From NCBI GenBank assembly GCA_003516705.1, contig DPCJ01000174.1, positions 1 through 25,819 of the forward strand: DNA of 25,819 nucleotides, read 5' to 3'. Position numbers and translations under genes: made by a program. This stretch comes from Prolixibacteraceae bacterium. GTDB lineage: Bacteria; Bacteroidota; Bacteroidia; Bacteroidales; Prolixibacteraceae. Below the pieces are notes generated by a model. It was not told where the DNA came from. It searched no databases and worked only from the letters and a program-made list of their open reading frames with translations. Positions 23,531-25,819 of this stretch are shown here, one piece after another; position 1 is the first letter of the stretch, and each line of letters starts with the position of its first letter.

Positions 23531-24790
23531 ATGAACATTACTCACCTTGGAGAAGCCCGTTTTCCGTCGCCGGCAAAAAGAACGGTGAACGACAATTTAA
23601 GCGTGCCTGAACACATCATTTCAAACAGGGAAAAAGAGATTAAAAACATTCTCAGCTTCGAATTGGCCGGACCGCGCGAAAAGCTCTATTTCGACCCTAT
23701 AAAAACAAAAGTTGGCATTGTAACTTGTGGCGGACTTTGCCCGGGACTGAACGATGTTATCCGCTCGCTGTTTTTAGAACTTACCCACGCTTACAGTGTC
23801 TCCGAAGTTTATGGATTCCGATGGGGTTACAAGGGTTTGCTCCCGGAAAGTGATCCACCCATAAAACTTACAGCGGAGTTTGTGGATGATATTCACAAAG
23901 AGGGAGGAACAGTTTTGGGAACCTCGCGCGGGCCGGTTGATGTGGAAAAGGCAGTTGACCATCTTGTAAAGATGGAAATCAATATTCTTTTCACGATTGG
24001 CGGCGATGGCACACAACGTGGCGGAAATGCGCTGTTTCAGGAAGCAAAAAAGCGCGGCTACGACCTTGCGGTTGTCGGAATTCCAAAGACCATCGATAAC
24101 GATGTGGCTTTTGTATCGCGTACTTTTGGCTATCTCACCGCAGTGGAGGAAGCCGCCCAGGTTCTCGACCGCGCCCACATGGAAGCCCGAAGCGTTGAAA
24201 ACGGAATTTCGCTTGTAAAACTGATGGGGCGGAACGCAGGGTTTATTGCAGCTGGCGCAACTGTTGCCAATCAGGATGTCAACTTCCTGCTTGTACCCGA
24301 AGTTCCGTTTAAACTAGATGGCGATGGTGGATTTTTATCAGTGCTGAAAAAGAGAATTCTGAACCGAAAACATGCGCTTATTGTAGTTGCCGAAGGCGCC
24401 GGACAGGATTTACTGGCTCAAAATGAAGCCGGACGCGATGCCTCGGGGAATGCTTTGCTGAACGACATCGGCATTTACCTGCGAGACGAAATTGTTGATT
24501 TTTTCAGGAAGGAAAAGATTCCGATTGTAATGCGTTACATCGATCCGAGCTACCTGATTAGAAGCAGTCCGGCCAATGCAGAAGACTCTATTTTATGCGA
24601 TTTGTTTGCGCGAAGTGCCGTACATGCAGCAATGGCCGGAAAAACTGGTCTTGTAATCGGGTATCTGCACGATAAATTTATTCACGTACCAATCGAGCTG
24701 CTCGCCAACCAGGTAAAAACAATGGATACTTCGGGTTTTGTTTGGAGAGCAGTATTAGCTTCGACCGGGCAACCGGAACGGTTTGAATAA
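23531..24790 (+). CDS. pfkA: ATP-dependent 6-phosphofructokinase, plant-like type
   Basis: This 419-aa enzyme phosphorylates fructose 6-phosphate in glycolysis. It resembles the longer plant, Treponema and trypanosomatid branch rather than the 320-aa E. coli type. Motifs: TCGGLCPGLNDVIRS (about 65-79), IGGDGTQRGG (156-165) and PKTIDND (185-191; catalytic base D189), with NGISLVKLMGRNAG (224-237) and VPEVPF (255-260) in the substrate half. The glycine in GGDGT favours ATP as donor, because pyrophosphate enzymes have GGDD; the lysine in PKTIDND is found in both pyrophosphate enzymes and this ATP branch. The ATG at 23531 is preferred over a GTG at 23498 since family members start near NITHLGEARFPSP. 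It is monocistronic and followed by a hairpin. Confidence 0.93.
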   Translation: MNITHLGEARFPSPAKRTVNDNLSVPEHIISNREKEIKNILSFELAGPREKLYFDPIKTKVGIVTCGGLCPGLNDVIRSLFLELTHAYSVSEVYGFRWGYKGLLPESDPPIKLTAEFVDDIHKEGGTVLGTSRGPVDVEKAVDHLVKMEINILFTIGGDGTQRGGNALFQEAKKRGYDLAVVGIPKTIDNDVAFVSRTFGYLTAVEEAAQVLDRAHMEARSVENGISLVKLMGRNAGFIAAGATVANQDVNFLLVPEVPFKLDGDGGFLSVLKKRILNRKHALIVVAEGAGQDLLAQNEAGRDASGNALLNDIGIYLRDEIVDFFRKEKIPIVMRYIDPSYLIRSSPANAEDSILCDLFARSAVHAAMAGKTGLVIGYLHDKFIHVPIELLANQVKTMDTSGFVWRAVLASTGQPERFE

Positions 24791-24827
24791 CAAACAAGCC
24801 GCAGGGGTATTTCCGGCGGCTCGTTTG
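24791..24827. terminator. Hairpin between convergent pfkA and the secreted-protein gene
   Basis: CAAACAAGCCGC (24791-24802) pairs with GCGGCTCGTTTG (24816-24827) with one mismatch, around a 13-nt loop. T runs beside it are short, so strength is uncertain, but its place directly after the pfkA stop and before the stop of the convergent gene suits a bidirectional terminator. Confidence 0.6.
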
Positions 24828-24845
24828 ATTTTAAATCAGTACTCA

Positions 24846-25322
24846 CTAATTCTTCATCTCAAATTCGCCAATCAGCGGAATATCCATTGCAAGTTCCTGT
24901 TTAATCATACTTTCAATAAACATTTCGGCCTGAATAAACTGTGCTGCGGTTACCGGCGAAATCGATTTGGCCATTTTCCTGTAGGTTTTATCCCACAACT
25001 GCACAAAATTCAGGTTCAGTTCAAACGTGGTTTTCATCAGCAAATCGGCATCCTCGTTTGTTAATCGGTCATATTTTCTGGCATATGTGGCAATATTTTG
25101 CGCACGTTTCAATCCTAACTCACTGCGTTCAATTTCATATTCATCATACAATTGCCAGAAAATGTCCATTTTTGTTTCATCAAGTACAATGTGCCGGGCA
25201 ATCAAATCCTTTCTCTCCATCCCATAAATACTCTTTACCAGTCCGATTTCCTCGTTATTGTTTTGTGCAAATAAAGTGAATGCAAACAGAACCAAACACA
25301 CAGTTATTATTGAATTTTTCAT
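24846..25322 (-). CDS. Secreted helical protein of unknown function
   Basis: This 158-aa protein starts at the ATG at 25322 and has a signal peptide (MKNSIITVCLVLFAFTLFAQ, cut after FAQ); a start 4 residues earlier at 25334 is possible. The mature part is almost wholly helical and charged (EIERSELGLKRAQNIATYARK, split as EIERSELGLKR and AQNIATYARK; LWDKTYRKMAKSISPVTAAQFIQAE near the C-terminus). The SPVTAAQF...E pattern recalls Spy/CpxP-like periplasmic proteins with LTxxQ motifs, but the match is too weak for assignment. I do not recognise the family. It is a single gene with a -7 element 25 nt upstream and is convergent with pfkA. Confidence 0.75.
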   Translation of the reverse strand: MKNSIITVCLVLFAFTLFAQNNNEEIGLVKSIYGMERKDLIARHIVLDETKMDIFWQLYDEYEIERSELGLKRAQNIATYARKYDRLTNEDADLLMKTTFELNLNFVQLWDKTYRKMAKSISPVTAAQFIQAEMFIESMIKQELAMDIPLIGEFEMKN

Positions 25323-25347
25323 TTTGAATACCATTAAAATATGATTA

Positions 25348-25355
25348 CAAAATTA
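25348..25355 (-). promoter_or_regulatory. -7 element for the secreted helical protein
   Basis: The minus strand reads TAATTTTG, an exact TAnnTTTG match; transcription would start near 25342 with a leader of about 20 nt. The -33 box is unclear. Confidence 0.4.
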
Positions 25356-25450
25356 GGTTTTATTCTGTCTTAACAGCAGACTTTACCTGGAATGAAATGC
25401 ATGTGTGGAAAAGTTAACGTAGGAAAAAATATTGATATTTACTGCAAAAT

Positions 25451-25486
25451 AAAAGCCACTGCCCGGTAAACCGAACAGTGGCTTTT
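25451..25486. terminator. Terminator after the DUF4136 gene
   Basis: AAAAGCCACTG (25451-25461) and CAGTGGCTTTT (25476-25486) form a perfect 11-bp stem; the 14-nt loop contains a second small pair (CGGT/ACCG). On the minus strand it starts 16 nt after the DUF4136 stop codon and ends in a T run. Confidence 0.85.
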
Positions 25487-25502
25487 ATTAACAGAATAAA
25501 GC

Positions 25503-25819
25503 CTATTTTACGTTGGGCGGATAGTTTGCGAATATCTGTTTTACAGCATCATTAAATTTTTCTTCTCTTTTCTGCGGACTGGCTTTTTCGTCCATTGTTT
25601 TTGTACCAGTACCCTGCCACACAATTTTTTCGGTAGCCTTGTCAATCAATGTGATAAAAATTGTGCCTTCAACATACTTGTCGTAATTTACGAAAGTGGT
25701 TGAAAATCCACCCCCGTACCCCCAGGGAACATACCCGAAACCATAAGGCATTCCTGAAGTGGTTGCAGTGGCTGTGCGCACTTCATGGCCCTTAACCCTG
25801 ATGTCGAGAATTACATCGG
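25503..25819 (-). CDS. DUF4136-type protein, 5' part outside the window
   Basis: The reading frame runs open through the right edge of the window (…DVILDIRVKGHEVRTATA…), so the GTG at 25781 is an internal valine and not the start; about 105 C-terminal residues are visible. The glycine/tyrosine/proline-rich patch (GMPYGFGYVPWGYGGGF), YVEGTIFITLIDKATEKIVWQGTG and PQKREEKFNDAVKQIFANYPP match the C-terminal half of DUF4136 domains, which are mostly outer-envelope lipoproteins of unknown role. The signal peptide cannot be seen. A strong terminator follows. Confidence 0.82.
   Translation of the reverse strand, partial: DVILDIRVKGHEVRTATATTSGMPYGFGYVPWGYGGGFSTTFVNYDKYVEGTIFITLIDKATEKIVWQGTGTKTMDEKASPQKREEKFNDAVKQIFANYPPNVK

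Noticed and set aside
23336..23545. Minus-strand open frame between the Fur-type and pfkA genes
   Set aside because: It overlaps the pfkA start and promoter region, and has no recognisable protein features.
1..25819. CRISPR arrays, insertion sequences, prophage genes, rRNA or tRNA genes
   Set aside because: No regularly spaced repeats, transposase or phage motifs, or rRNA sequences were seen, and the only tRNA-like fold is the tmRNA.

Overview
The window looks like ordinary chromosomal backbone from a member of the Bacteroidota, most likely a Bacteroidales/Marinilabiliales-type organism. Four things point there: the tmRNA tag reads GENNYALAA, which ends in the NYALAA typical of the phylum; many genes are preceded by the TAnnTTTG -7 element of Bacteroidota promoters rather than by Shine-Dalgarno sites; a plant-like ATP phosphofructokinase, DUF1080 and DUF4136 proteins are present; and a GntR regulator carries a sugar-sensor-like C-terminus. 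No phage, plasmid, transposase or CRISPR signal is visible.

Layout. 6-2189: a GntR-type regulator divergent from aldose 1-epimerase, with operator-like repeats between them. 2364-4268: a long-chain acyl-CoA synthetase behind a well-formed promoter. 4340-4730: ssrA (tmRNA), closed by a 15-bp hairpin terminator that also serves the convergent kinase operon. 11131-4783 (minus strand): three signalling genes, a PocR/multi-PAS histidine kinase, a stand-alone Rcp1-like receiver, and a REC-PAS-PAS-HK-REC hybrid kinase, tightly packed and probably one phosphorelay. 13472-11300: a medium-chain dehydrogenase and a Gfo/Idh/MocA oxidoreductase separated by 1 nt, a small sugar or polyol oxidation operon. 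14761-13634: a GNAT-fold protein resembling YghO and bacterial ceramide synthase. 16405-14898: an RluA-type pseudouridine synthase and a DUF1080 glycoside-hydrolase-like protein. 16500-16660: a cluster of four REP-like hairpin units.

16734-20776 is a cell-envelope neighbourhood: a YkuD_2-type L,D-transpeptidase-like protein, an NlpC/P60 endopeptidase, a YcbB-like L,D-transpeptidase lipoprotein and a lipoprotein with a PliI-type lysozyme-inhibitor domain. 20829-21359 is a RimJ/RimL-type acetyltransferase. 23217-21414 is a Fur/Zur-family regulator, a ZIP metal transporter and a GNAT protein, probably one metal-responsive operon with a palindrome lying over its -7 element. 23531-24790 is an ATP-type phosphofructokinase. 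The window ends with a small secreted helical protein and the 3' part of a DUF4136 gene.

I did not find a clearly new system. The best leads are the REP-like cluster with covarying hairpins, the three-gene phosphorelay, the candidate Zur/Fur operator, the ceramide-synthase-like gene and the PliI lipoprotein beside peptidoglycan enzymes. Starts were moved to internal ATG codons where the longest frame used TTG/GTG or overlapped a neighbour or promoter.
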